Shown piece after piece: positions 9,024-17,533 of a stretch of 37,285 nt of DNA (position 1 is the stretch's first letter; each line of letters opens with the position of its first letter). Location: positions 1 through 37,285 of the forward strand of contig JADHNY010000030.1 in the NCBI GenBank assembly GCA_016779265.1, written 5' to 3'. The notes below the pieces were generated by a model that saw only the letters and a list, made by a program, of their open reading frames with translations, was not told the origin of the DNA and searched no databases. The position numbers and the translations under genes were made by a program. The stretch is from Pirellulales bacterium (lineage in GTDB: Bacteria; Planctomycetota; Planctomycetia; Pirellulales; UBA1268).

Positions 9024-10070
9024 TCAGTTTCCGGCTTTGTACCGAGCTGCCATCTCTTCGAGCGTGACCACGGGCACCTTGCGAGCGTTGCCCGCCTGGC
9101 CAAACTGCACCATCCGCTCGGCACAGACCTTCTGCATCGCTTCACGAGCGGGCTTGAGGTAGTCACGAGGGTCAAACTTCTCCGGATGCTGGCTGAGCAC
9201 CTTTCGAATCGCACCGGTGATCGCCATCCGGTTGTCGGTGTCGACGTTGATCTTGCGAACACCATGCTTGATGCCCCGCTGAATCTCCTCAACCGGCACG
9301 CCCCAGGTCTGCGGCATCTGGCCACCGAACTCGTTGATGATGTCCTGCAGTTCCTGTGGCACGCTCGAGGAGCCGTGCATCACAAGGTGGCAGTTGGGCA
9401 GCCGCTTGTGGATCTCCTCAATCCGTCCCATGGCGAGCACTTCGCCGTCAGGCTTGCGGGTGAACTTGTAGGCACCGTGACTGGTTCCGATCGCCACCGC
9501 GAGTGCGTCGACACCCGTGGCTTCGACGAAGCGGGCCGCTTCATCAGGATCCGTCAGCAGCTGGTCGTGCGACAGGGTGCCGGTGGCACCGTGGCCGTCT
9601 TCCGCTTCGCCGGTGCCGCTCTCGAGAGAACCGAGGCAGCCCAGCTCACCCTCAACCGACACGCCCTGAGCGTGGGCGCTGTCGACCACCTGCTTGGTGA
9701 CGCGAGCGTTGTATTCAAAGTCAGCAGGCGTCTTGCCATCTTCCTGCAGTGATCCGTCCATCATCACGCTGGTGAAGCCGTTGTCGATCGCACTCTGGCA
9801 GGTGTCAGGTGAGTTGCCATGGTCCTGGTGCATGGCGATCGGAATCCACGGGTAGAGTTCGGCAGCGGCGAGCATCAGGTGCCGCAGGTAGGCATCCTGG
9901 CTGAACTTCCGCGCGCCTCGAGAGGCCTGCACGATGACCGGGCTTTCAGTCTCCTTGGCAGCTTCCATGATCGCCTGGATCTGCTCCATGTCGTTCACGT
10001 TGAAGGCAGCAATGCCGTAGCCATTCTCGGCAGCGTGATCGAGCAGGGTTCGCATCGGGACCAGGGGCAT
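9024..10070 (-). CDS. fba: Class II fructose-bisphosphate aldolase
   Basis: This zinc-dependent enzyme splits fructose 1,6-bisphosphate into dihydroxyacetone phosphate and glyceraldehyde 3-phosphate in glycolysis, and runs in reverse in gluconeogenesis. At 348 residues it matches the class IIB/Calvin-cycle subtype. HQDHG (81-85) supplies the catalytic Asp and a zinc His, E141 lies in GELG, and H198 and H232 lie in [10 protein letters not shown] and [17 protein letters not shown] near 274-281 contributes to phosphate binding. GGAGAAG about eight bases before the ATG is a plausible ribosome-binding site. It appears to be a single-gene unit diverging from the DUF454 gene, with a 193-bp intergenic space. 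No other Calvin-cycle gene is visible, so the subtype name does not imply carbon fixation. Confidence 0.95.
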   Translation of the reverse strand: MPLVPMRTLLDHAAENGYGIAAFNVNDMEQIQAIMEAAKETESPVIVQASRGARKFSQDAYLRHLMLAAAELYPWIPIAMHQDHGNSPDTCQSAIDNGFTSVMMDGSLQEDGKTPADFEYNARVTKQVVDSAHAQGVSVEGELGCLGSLESGTGEAEDGHGATGTLSHDQLLTDPDEAARFVEATGVDALAVAIGTSHGAYKFTRKPDGEVLAMGRIEEIHKRLPNCHLVMHGSSSVPQELQDIINEFGGQMPQTWGVPVEEIQRGIKHGVRKINVDTDNRMAITGAIRKVLSQHPEKFDPRDYLKPAREAMQKVCAERMVQFGQAGNARKVPVVTLEEMAARYKAGN

Positions 10071-10263
10071 GGATTTCTTCTCCGAAGGGGTGGGGATCGT
10101 GGTTCTTTGAAAATGCCGTTTCGTGCGGGAGCATACGCTTTTTCAGGCGTCTGGGGAACCGCCTGAGCCACAGGCTGACCGCGACGTGGCGAAAGCGGAA
10201 ACGTATGCTCTTGGTACGCCGCAGTTCGCATGCCTCGCAGGGCCCCTTGGGCCGGCACCTCAC

Positions 10264-10689
10264 ATGGATTTCAAGCCCACGACCGAACCGATCAAGAGTT
10301 TTTTCTTCGTTGTCGGCGGCTGGTGCTGCGTCGCCCTCGCCGTAGTGGGGGCCGTTCTACCTCTACTGCCCACCACCCCGTTCCTGCTGCTGGCCAGCTA
10401 CTGCTTCTACAAAGGCTCTCCTCGGCTCCACGCCTGGCTGCACCGCTCCAAGTCGTTTGGACCGACGCTCGACGACTGGCACCACTACCGTGGCATCCGC
10501 AAGTCGCTGAAGTATCGAGCTGTGGCCATGGTGGCTGCCGTGGTCACGGTGAGCTTCGTGCTCAGCAGCCTGCCTGACTGGCTCCGGCTCGTACTGCTGG
10601 TGCTCGTCAGCATTGGCCTGGTGGTGATCTGGCGGATTCCAACGCTGCCAGACGACGCCCCCAGGGCCCCGCGGATGACCGCCGGCTGA
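10264..10689 (+). CDS. DUF454 (YbaN-like) inner-membrane protein
   Basis: The 141-residue product matches the small YbaN/DUF454 family. An N-terminal membrane hairpin contains the family-typical GAVLPLLPTTPFLLLASYCF stretch. A cytoplasmic loop with SPRLHAWLH and W..YRGI follows, and then two C-terminal hydrophobic segments. The open frame runs upstream to 10123, but the earlier part is non-conserved and hydrophilic, so I use the ATG at 10264 that begins MDFKPTTEP. No good Shine-Dalgarno precedes it. The function of the family is unknown. It sits alone between the divergent aldolase and the TRAP transporter genes. Confidence 0.85.
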   Translation: MDFKPTTEPIKSFFFVVGGWCCVALAVVGAVLPLLPTTPFLLLASYCFYKGSPRLHAWLHRSKSFGPTLDDWHHYRGIRKSLKYRAVAMVAAVVTVSFVLSSLPDWLRLVLLVLVSIGLVVIWRIPTLPDDAPRAPRMTAG

Positions 10690-10818
10690 GAGCCGCAACC
10701 GCAGCCGTATCGCCATGCGGAAGGGGCACCGTGGCGAATCCGATCGGCGGGACGTAGGCTGTGGACCACATTTCAGTGATTCCCCACCACCGGGATCGGC
10801 ATCCACGGGAGATCTTCC

Positions 10819-11832
10819 ATGCCTGCAGTCGCCCCCCTCGCTCGTGCTTTCTCTCCGTTGTCATGGCCCGCGTGTTCCTGGCTCGCCGTCATGGCGGTGT
10901 GCCTGGTCTCGCTGACTGGCTGCAACGGTGGTGAAGGCAAGCGGGAGTTCATCAGCGTAGGAACGGCACCGATCGGTGGCGTCTTCTACACGGTGGGCAG
11001 CGCGGTTAGCGATGTGGTGAATGAGGCCCAGGGCGACCTCGGCTGGCGGGTGACAGCAGAGAGCACCGGCGGCTCGATGGAGAACATCCGCCTCCTCTCC
11101 CAAGGCAAACTGCAGTTTGCAATGTCCAACTCGTCAATCACTTATTTCGCGGTTCGTGGCGAGGAGGGCTGGGAAGAGAAGCATGCCACGCAGAGCGTGA
11201 TGACCTTGTTCCCCAACGTAGCCCAGTTTGTGGTGCCGGCCACGTCCGACATCCAGTCGATCGCCGACCTCAAGGGCAAGCGTGTCTACCTCGGCCCAGA
11301 AGGCGCCGGCTTTGAATACTTCGTGAGGCCGATCCTGGCTGCCCACGGCCTGTCGCTCGACGATGTGGATGCCCGCTACGGAAGCCAGCAGGCAGCAGTT
11401 GACCTCCTTGGCGACGGCTCGGTCGATGCCGCGATGGTCGGTGGAGGCATCCCCAGCCCTGCCCTTTCGCAGATTGCCCAGGCGAATCCTGTGCGGCTGG
11501 TGCCTTTCGAAGAGGCCGCCCACGCGGCGCTGATTGCTGACTATCCGTTCTTCGAGGCCGCAACGGTTCCCGGCGGCACCTACGACGGGCTCGATGAAGA
11601 CTTCACCGGCCTCAACGTCGGCTCGGCCCATCTGGTCACTGACGAGAGTGTCGACGAAGACCTTGTCTACCAGTTCACGAAGCTCGTCTGGGAGAACCGG
11701 GCGAAGATCGCCGAGCGTCATCGTGCAGCCCGGGCGATCAACGAGAAGAATGCTGTCCGCAACAACGGCACACCGTTCCATCCTGGCGCGATCCGCTTCT
11801 ACAAGGAAGCTGGCCTCTGGCCTGCGGAGTGA
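10819..11832 (+). CDS. TAXI-family TRAP transporter substrate-binding lipoprotein
   Basis: The 337-residue product is a TAXI-type solute receptor. A signal peptide is followed by a lipobox LTGC with the Cys near residue 35. The mature protein starts with the family hallmark SVGTAPIGGVFYTVGSA and continues with ESTGGSMENIRLL, SDIQSIADLKGKRVYLGPEGAGFE and MVGGGIPSPAL. It would bind a small organic anion in the periplasm; substrates of TAXI systems are poorly known, glutamate or 2-oxoglutarate-like acids being examples. Lipid anchoring is unusual, since most TRAP receptors are soluble. GGGAGA lies six bases before the ATG. The permease begins six bases after the stop, so the two are co-transcribed. 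Confidence 0.92.
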   Translation: MPAVAPLARAFSPLSWPACSWLAVMAVCLVSLTGCNGGEGKREFISVGTAPIGGVFYTVGSAVSDVVNEAQGDLGWRVTAESTGGSMENIRLLSQGKLQFAMSNSSITYFAVRGEEGWEEKHATQSVMTLFPNVAQFVVPATSDIQSIADLKGKRVYLGPEGAGFEYFVRPILAAHGLSLDDVDARYGSQQAAVDLLGDGSVDAAMVGGGIPSPALSQIAQANPVRLVPFEEAAHAALIADYPFFEAATVPGGTYDGLDEDFTGLNVGSAHLVTDESVDEDLVYQFTKLVWENRAKIAERHRAARAINEKNAVRNNGTPFHPGAIRFYKEAGLWPAE

Positions 11833-11838
11833 TCATCG

Positions 11839-14001
11839 ATGACAGAGGGCACCGGTCCTGAGGCCGCTGGCCATAAAGCCACGAAGCCCCTTGGCCCCCA
11901 TCAGCTCAGCAGGCTGCTGATCGCGACGGCGTTGGCGGTGTACGTCCTCGTGGAGGTGAGCATTCCGATGCTCCCGCCACTGGGCGAGCTTGCCGTGTTT
12001 GGCGGGTTCGGACTTGTACTCTGCTTTCTTGGCGCCGCGGTACCGGCAGGTCGCGTCGCTGCTGCGGTGAACATCGTGCTGGCAGTCCTGTCGGCCCTCT
12101 GCTGCGGCTATCTCGTTCTGCAGTCAGAGACGCTTGGTCAGCGAGCGGCGCTCTACACCACACCAGACCTCATCGTCGGCGGCCTTGGCATGCTGCTCGT
12201 GCTCGAGGCAGCGCGCCGTTCGGTTGGCTGGTCTCTGCCGATCCTGGCGATGCTGTTCCTGCTTTACGCCCACGAGAGTGTGGCGAGGAGCCTGCCAGAC
12301 TGGCTCTTCCCGCACCGTGGACAAGACCTCCAAGCGATCATCGGCCAGAGCTGGCTGCGTAGCGAAGGCGTGTTTGGCACCGCGATGGGCGTCATGTTTC
12401 GCTACGTGTTTCTGTTTGTGCTCTTCGGTGCGGTGCTCGAAGCCGCCGGTGCCACAGGCTGGGTGATCGGGGTGGCTCAGCGACTGTTTGGCAAACGAGC
12501 CGGCGGGCCGGCCAAGGTCGCCGTGCTAGCCAGCGGCCTGATGGGTTCCCTCTCCGGAAGTGCTGTGGCCAATGCAGCCACCACCGGCACGTTTACGATT
12601 CCCCTGATGCGGGGCATCGGCTTCTCACCCGCGATCGCTGCAGGAATCGAGGCGGCGGCCTCGTCTGGCGGAGCATTGGTGCCGCCGGTCATGGGAGCCG
12701 GGGCCTACATGATGCTCGAGATCATTAACCGCGACCCACCGGTGCGGTTTCTCGAGATTGTGCAGGCCGCGATCGTGCCCGCGATCCTCTACTACCTCTC
12801 GATCTTTTTACTGGTGCACTTCTACGCGCGTCGGATTGACGAGGCCTCCAGCTCTTCGACCGACAGCACTGCCACCGATGCGGTCGAGCGAGACACCGCC
12901 GTAGCAGACGCGTTCCCGGCCGAGCAGGCAGCCGTGTTCAGCCTCGAAGGGCTGACATTCGTGGGCGCTCTTGGCGGCCTGATGGTGCTGCTGTTCATGG
13001 GCTTCTCGCCGTTTCGCGCAGTGAGCATGGCGACCTGCTTTGCGATGCTGATGATCCTCATCAACCCGCGGACTGGTGGCTCGTGGCTCTCACGAGTGGC
13101 TGCCGCGGCAACGTGGGCAGGCCTCTCAGCATTGGCGGCATTTCTTTGGCCCAACCAGGTGGGCTGGGGAGAGGCTCCAATCGCGGGTCTCGCAGGCCTC
13201 CTCGTTGTGTTGATGGTGGTCAGCCTGTGCGTACCGCTGTGGGGCGGCCGGATCATCACGCTCGTGAAGACGACGGCCATTGGTGGCGTGCCACTGGTGG
13301 CTGCGGCAGCCTGCGTGGGAATCATCATTGGCCTGGTGTCCCGCACCGGCATCGGCACAGGCGTGCCCGCAGCCATCATTCCGCTGGCTGGCAACAGCCT
13401 GTTTCTGGCGTTGCTGGCGATCATGGGCTGCTCGCTTGTGCTCGGGATGGGACTGCCGAGCGCGGTCTCCTACCTGCTGTTGGCGACCATCATCGGACCG
13501 GTCTTTACGGATCCCGCGCTCGGCGTGCCGATCCTGGCCGCCCACCTATTCATCTTCTATTTCGGCATGATGGCGATGGTCACCCCGCCGGTTGCCTTGG
13601 CCGCTTACGCCACCGCGTCGATCGCGGGAGCCGACGTAATGCGAGCCAGCCTGGCAGCATTCCGGTTCGCGTTGGTCGGCTTCACGCTGCCGTATATGTT
13701 CGTCTACCGCCCAGCGCTCTGCCTGATGAATCACGACGGTGGTACGGCGGCTCCGATTCAGGTGCTCGGCGCCGTCGCGGCGGCGGTGATCGGCATCGTG
13801 GCGTTGGCCGCTGGGATGGCTGGCTACCTGAATGCCCGCCTCACATGGCCTCTGCGTCTGGTCTGCTTCGCAGCGGCTGCCTGTGCACTTGCGCCCGACA
13901 GCCTGAGCATTGCGGGCACAGGCTTCTCGTTTGTCGACCTGGCTGGCCTCGGCATGCTCGTCGGCGTCGCGATCGTTGGTCGCCGGCAGGCCTCGAGCTA
14001 G
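11839..14001 (+). CDS. TRAP transporter fused permease (DctQM, 4TM/12TM type)
   Basis: The 720-residue polytopic membrane protein fuses the small DctQ-like and large DctM-like TRAP subunits, as is usual for TAXI systems. The first four or so hydrophobic segments (about residues 20-150) form the Q part. The M part starts with VFGTAMGVMFRYVFLFVLFGAVLEAAGA and contains the family signatures GSLSGSAVANAATTGTFTIPLM, EAAASSGGALVPPVMGAGAY and LGMGLPSAVSYLL. A charged Ser/Thr/Asp/Glu-rich loop at about 330-365 separates the two inverted halves. Transport is driven by a cation gradient and depends on the receptor encoded immediately upstream. The substrate cannot be read from the sequence. Confidence 0.93.
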   Translation: MTEGTGPEAAGHKATKPLGPHQLSRLLIATALAVYVLVEVSIPMLPPLGELAVFGGFGLVLCFLGAAVPAGRVAAAVNIVLAVLSALCCGYLVLQSETLGQRAALYTTPDLIVGGLGMLLVLEAARRSVGWSLPILAMLFLLYAHESVARSLPDWLFPHRGQDLQAIIGQSWLRSEGVFGTAMGVMFRYVFLFVLFGAVLEAAGATGWVIGVAQRLFGKRAGGPAKVAVLASGLMGSLSGSAVANAATTGTFTIPLMRGIGFSPAIAAGIEAAASSGGALVPPVMGAGAYMMLEIINRDPPVRFLEIVQAAIVPAILYYLSIFLLVHFYARRIDEASSSSTDSTATDAVERDTAVADAFPAEQAAVFSLEGLTFVGALGGLMVLLFMGFSPFRAVSMATCFAMLMILINPRTGGSWLSRVAAAATWAGLSALAAFLWPNQVGWGEAPIAGLAGLLVVLMVVSLCVPLWGGRIITLVKTTAIGGVPLVAAAACVGIIIGLVSRTGIGTGVPAAIIPLAGNSLFLALLAIMGCSLVLGMGLPSAVSYLLLATIIGPVFTDPALGVPILAAHLFIFYFGMMAMVTPPVALAAYATASIAGADVMRASLAAFRFALVGFTLPYMFVYRPALCLMNHDGGTAAPIQVLGAVAAAVIGIVALAAGMAGYLNARLTWPLRLVCFAAAACALAPDSLSIAGTGFSFVDLAGLGMLVGVAIVGRRQASS

Positions 14002-14039
14002 CGAAGCCTTCGCTTTGGGACCCACCCATGAAACGAAAA

Positions 14040-14067
14040 CAGCCGGCACACTTTCGTGCGCCGGCTG
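14040..14067 (-). terminator. Intrinsic terminator of the Cys-rich lipoprotein gene
   Basis: Arms 14040-14050 and 14057-14067 form an 11-bp stem with one mismatch around the loop CTTTCG. Read on the minus strand, the stem is followed by TTTTCGTTTC, a good U-rich tail. It begins 26 bases after the lipoprotein stop codon. On the plus strand no U-tract follows, so it would act only weakly for the TRAP permease gene, which ends at 14001. Confidence 0.75.
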
Positions 14068-14092
14068 CAAAAAATCGTTCATCTTGTGTGGC

Positions 14093-14671
14093 TCAGGGTC
14101 CGATCGACGGTGGGCACTTCGCCAGGAAGTCGCGAGGACCGCGGGTCGTGTAGTACGGGTAGGCCACAGCGCCAGTCGGAGGACCGGCTGGTCCCATCTG
14201 CTGACAGCCACCGTGGGCACACCGTTCACCAGGCGTGAGCCGATGCCGAGCCAGCCCGCCGTAGCGGCCGCAGTGCTGACGGCATGCCTGGCATGAGCCA
14301 TCGTGGCACGCCCGACCGTAGCAGCCACCATGCACGCAGATCCCGTTGCGACAGCCCATGTTGCCACAGGCTCCATCACGGCAGGCCATGCCACCATCGC
14401 CGAAGTAGCCGGCAATGCCACCGCCATTGTTCCGGCACGCGCCATCACGGCAGCCGCCATCTGCACAGTCATCCGTGCAGCTCTGCAAGTACCCCACCTG
14501 CTGAACGCCGGTGTCCCCGCTTTCAGCCTCCGCCATTACGGCGTGCGGGCCGCCCGGCTGGGACGCATAGGGGCCGTCTGCGTTGAGCAGGAACAACCGA
14601 TCGATCAGCGAACAGCCGCTTCCCGTCGCGAGGACCACGGCAGCGAGGCTCAAAGTGAGCATGTGTTTCAT
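14093..14671 (-). CDS. Cys-rich pentapeptide-repeat lipoprotein
   Basis: The 192-residue product has a signal peptide with lipobox GSGC (Cys20), so it should be a lipid-anchored envelope protein. Sixteen further Cys follow. The core has strict five-residue spacing: C97, C102, C107, C112, C117, C122 and C127, with units such as CRDGA, CGNMG, CRNGI, CVHGG and CHDGS. Shorter runs occur at C69/C74/C79 and C151/C156. Gly, His and Asp fill the spacers. No known domain is recognised; metal binding or a disulfide ladder are both possible. The C-terminal YYTTRGPRDFL..CPPSIGP resembles, from memory, tails of other planctomycete secreted proteins. A full AGGAGG Shine-Dalgarno and a dedicated terminator suggest a separately, perhaps strongly, expressed gene. 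Confidence 0.8.
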   Translation of the reverse strand: MKHMLTLSLAAVVLATGSGCSLIDRLFLLNADGPYASQPGGPHAVMAEAESGDTGVQQVGYLQSCTDDCADGGCRDGACRNNGGGIAGYFGDGGMACRDGACGNMGCRNGICVHGGCYGRACHDGSCQACRQHCGRYGGLARHRLTPGERCAHGGCQQMGPAGPPTGAVAYPYYTTRGPRDFLAKCPPSIGP

Positions 14672-15008
14672 AGTGAGATCCCCTCCTGACGGAAGCGGCG
14701 ACCGGCAGCAATGGGCCGTCGGACCAGTTCTTCCGAGACCACCGGTGGTATCGGTCGTGCCGCCCCTGCGGGTTGAGAAAACCGGTGGGGATTGCAGAAC
14801 TGGCGGAGTGAGGAGCGGGGTATGCCCCGCCTGCGGGGCGGCAGATGTCGCGTCGCTGTGATTTTTTCGCCACGCACTCCTGCGGCATCACGCAATCAAC
14901 ACAGGGCGAAAAACTCAAACGCTCCTCGAGCACCCGCCGACCCCTCCGCCTCCACGTATTCCGCCTCACGTCGTGGTGCTGCGGTGGATCAACGAGCATG
15001 CGGCTTGC
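14672..15008. other. Intergenic region, lipoprotein upstream and fabF downstream
   Basis: This 337-bp stretch has no convincing gene. It holds the ribosome-binding site and presumably the promoter of the lipoprotein gene, plus a GC-rich hairpin at 14824-14839 (7-bp stem, 2-nt loop). That hairpin lies about 170 bases beyond the fabF stop and has no adjacent U-tract on the minus strand, so its role is unclear. Confidence 0.5.
14682..14687 (-). promoter_or_regulatory. Strong Shine-Dalgarno for the Cys-rich lipoprotein
   Basis: AGGAGG on the minus strand lies ten bases before the ATG at 14671. It is one of the few full-consensus ribosome-binding sites in a window where most starts have weak or no Shine-Dalgarno. 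It fixes the start at the signal peptide and suggests efficient translation. Confidence 0.75.
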
Positions 15009-16316
15009 CTAGCCGTCGTAGCGGCCAACAATCAGCGAGATATTCTGGCCACCGAACCCGAAGCTGTTGGAGAGGGCCCGCTGACAAGGTGCCTCGCGGG
15101 ACGCATTGGGGATGTAGTCGAGGTCGCAGTCAGGATCGGGTGTCTCGTAGTTGATCGTTGGCGGCAGGATCTGATCGCGGATCGCGAGCAGGCAGACGAT
15201 CAGTTCGGTAGCGCCAGCGGCTGCGATCAGATGCCCCATCATGCTCTTCGTGCTGGAGACAGGGATCTTGTAGGCCTGCGGGCCAAAGACCTGCTTGATG
15301 GCCAACGATTCCACCCGGTCGTTCACGCTCGTGCTTGTGCCGTGGGCGTTGACGTAGTGGATATCACCGAGACCAAGGCCTGCATCTTCCAACGCCATGC
15401 GGATGCAGGCGGAAGCACCTCGCCCCTCAGGATGCGTGTCGGTGATCCTGTAAGCGTCAGCTGTTGAGCCGTAGCCGAGGAGCTCGCCGTAGATCGTGGC
15501 TCCACGCTTGCGGGCATGCTCAAGCTCTTCAAGCACGACCATTGCGGAGCCTTCGCCGAGCACGAAGCCATCCCGGTCGCGGTCGAAAGGCCGACTCGCT
15601 CGGGCCGGCTCATCGTTTCGTGTCGACAGGGCAGTGAGCAGATTGAAGCCCGTCACTCCAAACGGGTGGATCATGCTGTGCGTGCCACCGGAGAGCATCA
15701 CATCCGTTTCGCCACGACGGATCAGTTCTGTGGCTTCTCCGATCGCCTGGCTCGATGCGGCACAGGCAGTTAAGCAGTTGACATTCGGGCCTTGCGCGTT
15801 GAACACCCCCGCAAGATGCCCGGCAGGCATGTTTGGTTCTTGCTCAATCTCAGCAAGCGGATGCAGTCTCTCCAGGCCGAGCTTGGTGAAGCGGCCGATG
15901 TCGAGCGTCTCCCCGTCGATCGCCTCCATCATCATGGCGGTGAACGAGTTGAAGTCTTGCTGCCCTTCACCACTGCCCAGGTAGACGCCGAGCCGAGTGG
16001 GGTCCTCAAGGCCGTCTGCGAGCCCGGCGTCGGTCATCGCCCGCATCGCCGCGCCCGCGGCAAACTTGGTGTGGCGACCGCAGTATTTCCAGTCTTCTGC
16101 GTTGTAGCCCTCGTCCGTGATATCCCAGTCGCGAACCTCGGCTGCGATTTTCGTGGGAAAGTTCGAGGCGTCGAAGATGGTGGTGTGGCCCACACCGGAA
16201 TCGCCCTTCTTAAGGTGATCCCAGAGCGTGTCTACCCGCGTGCCCAGGGGCGTGATGCAGCCCATGCCCGTCACCACGACACGTCGTCTGCTGCTGCCCA
16301 TTGTCAATCCATCCAT
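15009..16316 (-). CDS. fabF: Beta-ketoacyl-ACP synthase II (FabF-type)
   Basis: This condensing enzyme adds malonyl-ACP units to an acyl-ACP chain. The 435-residue protein has the full thiolase-fold pattern: VVVTGMGCITPLG at the N-terminus, nucleophile C185 in TACAASS, H325 in NAHGTSTSVND, the KSMMGH motif with H362, and the C-terminal NSFGFGGQN loop. It is slightly longer than E. coli FabF (about 413). ATG codons at residues 1 and 6 are both possible starts, with no clear Shine-Dalgarno at either. It is the last gene of the same-strand order dehydratase, ACP, dehydratase, ketosynthase. That context suggests a condensing enzyme devoted to the special ACP in the cluster rather than bulk fatty acid synthesis. 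This specialisation is inference. Confidence 0.93.
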   Translation of the reverse strand: MDGLTMGSSRRRVVVTGMGCITPLGTRVDTLWDHLKKGDSGVGHTTIFDASNFPTKIAAEVRDWDITDEGYNAEDWKYCGRHTKFAAGAAMRAMTDAGLADGLEDPTRLGVYLGSGEGQQDFNSFTAMMMEAIDGETLDIGRFTKLGLERLHPLAEIEQEPNMPAGHLAGVFNAQGPNVNCLTACAASSQAIGEATELIRRGETDVMLSGGTHSMIHPFGVTGFNLLTALSTRNDEPARASRPFDRDRDGFVLGEGSAMVVLEELEHARKRGATIYGELLGYGSTADAYRITDTHPEGRGASACIRMALEDAGLGLGDIHYVNAHGTSTSVNDRVESLAIKQVFGPQAYKIPVSSTKSMMGHLIAAAGATELIVCLLAIRDQILPPTINYETPDPDCDLDYIPNASREAPCQRALSNSFGFGGQNISLIVGRYDG

Positions 16317-16466
16317 CCCACTGGAGTGCCGTTACGCGGAGCCTCGTTGACTCCGTCTCGTCTTCCCCACCAGCGGAACGGCCTCTGCAGCGGTGGGATG
16401 GCAGCCGGATCGCTGCCTCGTTCATCTTGCCCAAATGCCGTCAGCTCAGCCAGTCGGCAACCGCTG

Positions 16467-16967
16467 CTACCAGTCACGGCGTTGCAGCGGCTTCCCTTCC
16501 TGATCCTTTCCCACTTCAAAGATCTTGAGGTGGTCCAGCCAGGTGAGCAGTTCTTCCGGCGAGAAGAGCGTGGGCACACCCTCCCCAGGCTCCAGGTGCG
16601 CGAAGAAGAGTTCCGCCTCGCCTTGCACCTGATCGCCGATCCTGCTGGTCACTTTTGTCAGCGAACCGGCTGGCTTCAGATCGAGCACCCCCGCCTCAAA
16701 CCGCAGGGTGTCACCTGGCTCGGCGTCGAAATGAAAGGTGGCGGCCGCCACCTTCGCCAGCACAACGCGTCGATTAAAGTCAATCGCATCCGCCACCAGC
16801 AGACCCGCGGTCTGAGCCATGCCCTCAACAACAAGTGAGTTGGGCATCAGCGGCAGACCGGGGAAGTGGTCGTGCAGATGCTCCTCGGCGAGCGATACGT
16901 TCTTGATCGCGACCGCCTGGGTTCCTCGGACAAACTCTTCAAAGCGGTCGATCCAGAACCAGCGCAT
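16467..16967 (-). CDS. FabZ-like 3-hydroxyacyl-ACP dehydratase, copy 1
   Basis: The 166-residue hotdog-fold protein should dehydrate 3-hydroxyacyl-ACP. The catalytic dyad is visible as H34 in HDHFPGLPLMP and E48 in VVEGMAQTAG. The usual MPG turn is MPN here. An AGGAG lies five bases before the ATG, which fixes the start. The C-terminus extends about 20 residues beyond a typical FabZ (about 145-150). It lies 42 bases after the ACP gene and 150 bases before fabF on the same strand. The paralogue at 17534-18100 is clearly diverged, so the two may act on different chain lengths, or one may be a non-catalytic partner. Confidence 0.88.
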   Translation of the reverse strand: MRWFWIDRFEEFVRGTQAVAIKNVSLAEEHLHDHFPGLPLMPNSLVVEGMAQTAGLLVADAIDFNRRVVLAKVAAATFHFDAEPGDTLRFEAGVLDLKPAGSLTKVTSRIGDQVQGEAELFFAHLEPGEGVPTLFSPEELLTWLDHLKIFEVGKDQEGKPLQRRDW

Positions 16968-17009
16968 GCAAACTCCTGCTGTGGGCGGTTGCTCTCACGC
17001 CAGCCTGAC

Positions 17010-17396
17010 TCAGCCGGCGACCTTTGACTCGACGTATCGCACCATGTCTTCGACCGTCAGCGTGTTGGCAAAGTTCTGCACGCTGGGATTCGCCTCAAAC
17101 TTCGAGAGATCGGCGAACGGCATCCGTGACTTCAGCTCGGCAATGCCGGCCTCATTCACCTTGCCATCGGCGACGAACTCGCTGCTCGAGAGCACGTCCT
17201 CTGGGAACAGCTCACCACGAGGAATCTTGATGCTGAAGGCCTTCTCAAGGCGGAACACGATGTCCAGGAAGTCGATCGACTCGGCGCCCAGGTCTCCCAC
17301 CATGGTGGCCTCAGGCGTCACGTCCTCATCGTCGACGCCGAGGGCGTCCACGAGAGCGGCTCTGACCTTTTCGAAGATTTCATCACGCGACGGCAT
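17010..17396 (-). CDS. AcpXL-like specialised acyl carrier protein
   Basis: The 128-residue carrier is far longer than housekeeping AcpP (about 78). The phosphopantetheine site is GAESIDFLDIVF with S40, an unusual replacement of the normal G-D-S-L core. Helix I is near 4-20, and the final helix is LTVEDMVRYVESKV at 113-126. About 45 extra residues (roughly 60-108) are inserted before the last helix. SIDFLDIVF, IKIP and DGKV match, from memory, rhizobial AcpXL, which carries very-long-chain hydroxy acids to lipid A. The AcpXL gene cluster also contains a dehydratase and ketosynthases, as here. AAGGTG upstream supports the start. The AcpXL assignment rests on remembered motifs and gene order. 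Confidence 0.85.
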   Translation of the reverse strand: MPSRDEIFEKVRAALVDALGVDDEDVTPEATMVGDLGAESIDFLDIVFRLEKAFSIKIPRGELFPEDVLSSSEFVADGKVNEAGIAELKSRMPFADLSKFEANPSVQNFANTLTVEDMVRYVESKVAG

Positions 17397-17493
17397 CGAA
17401 TGGCACCTTACAGAGGAAGGGAAAACAGTACGGGTTTGGTAAACCCTGAAGGCCGATTTATAGGGTCGATCTGCGGAGAATGAAACCCGAAAA

Positions 17494-17522
17494 GACCCCC
17501 AAATCCGCAGATTTCGGGGGTC
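17494..17522 (-). terminator. Hairpin terminator or attenuator between dehydratase 2 and ACP
   Basis: The outer arms GACCCCC (17494-17500) and GGGGGTC (17516-17522) pair, and AAATC/GATTT continues the stem around the loop CGCA with one bulged base. On the minus strand it is followed by TTTTCGGGTTTC. It lies 11 bases after the upstream dehydratase stop and 97 bases before the ACP ATG. It should end or attenuate the upstream transcript, letting ACP, dehydratase 1 and FabF be expressed separately. Confidence 0.75.
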
Positions 17523-17533
17523 TCACCTGCATC

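Noticed and set aside
11134-11781. Minus-strand 215-codon frame over the TAXI receptor
   Set aside because: It is an antisense shadow of a conserved binding protein with no ribosome-binding site or family.
13083-14153. Forward 356-codon frame inside the TRAP permease
   Set aside because: It is an Arg/Gly/Pro-rich shadow frame over a clearly conserved membrane protein.
14824-14839. GC-rich hairpin as fabF terminator
   Set aside because: It lies about 170 bases beyond the stop and has no adjacent U-tract on the minus strand.
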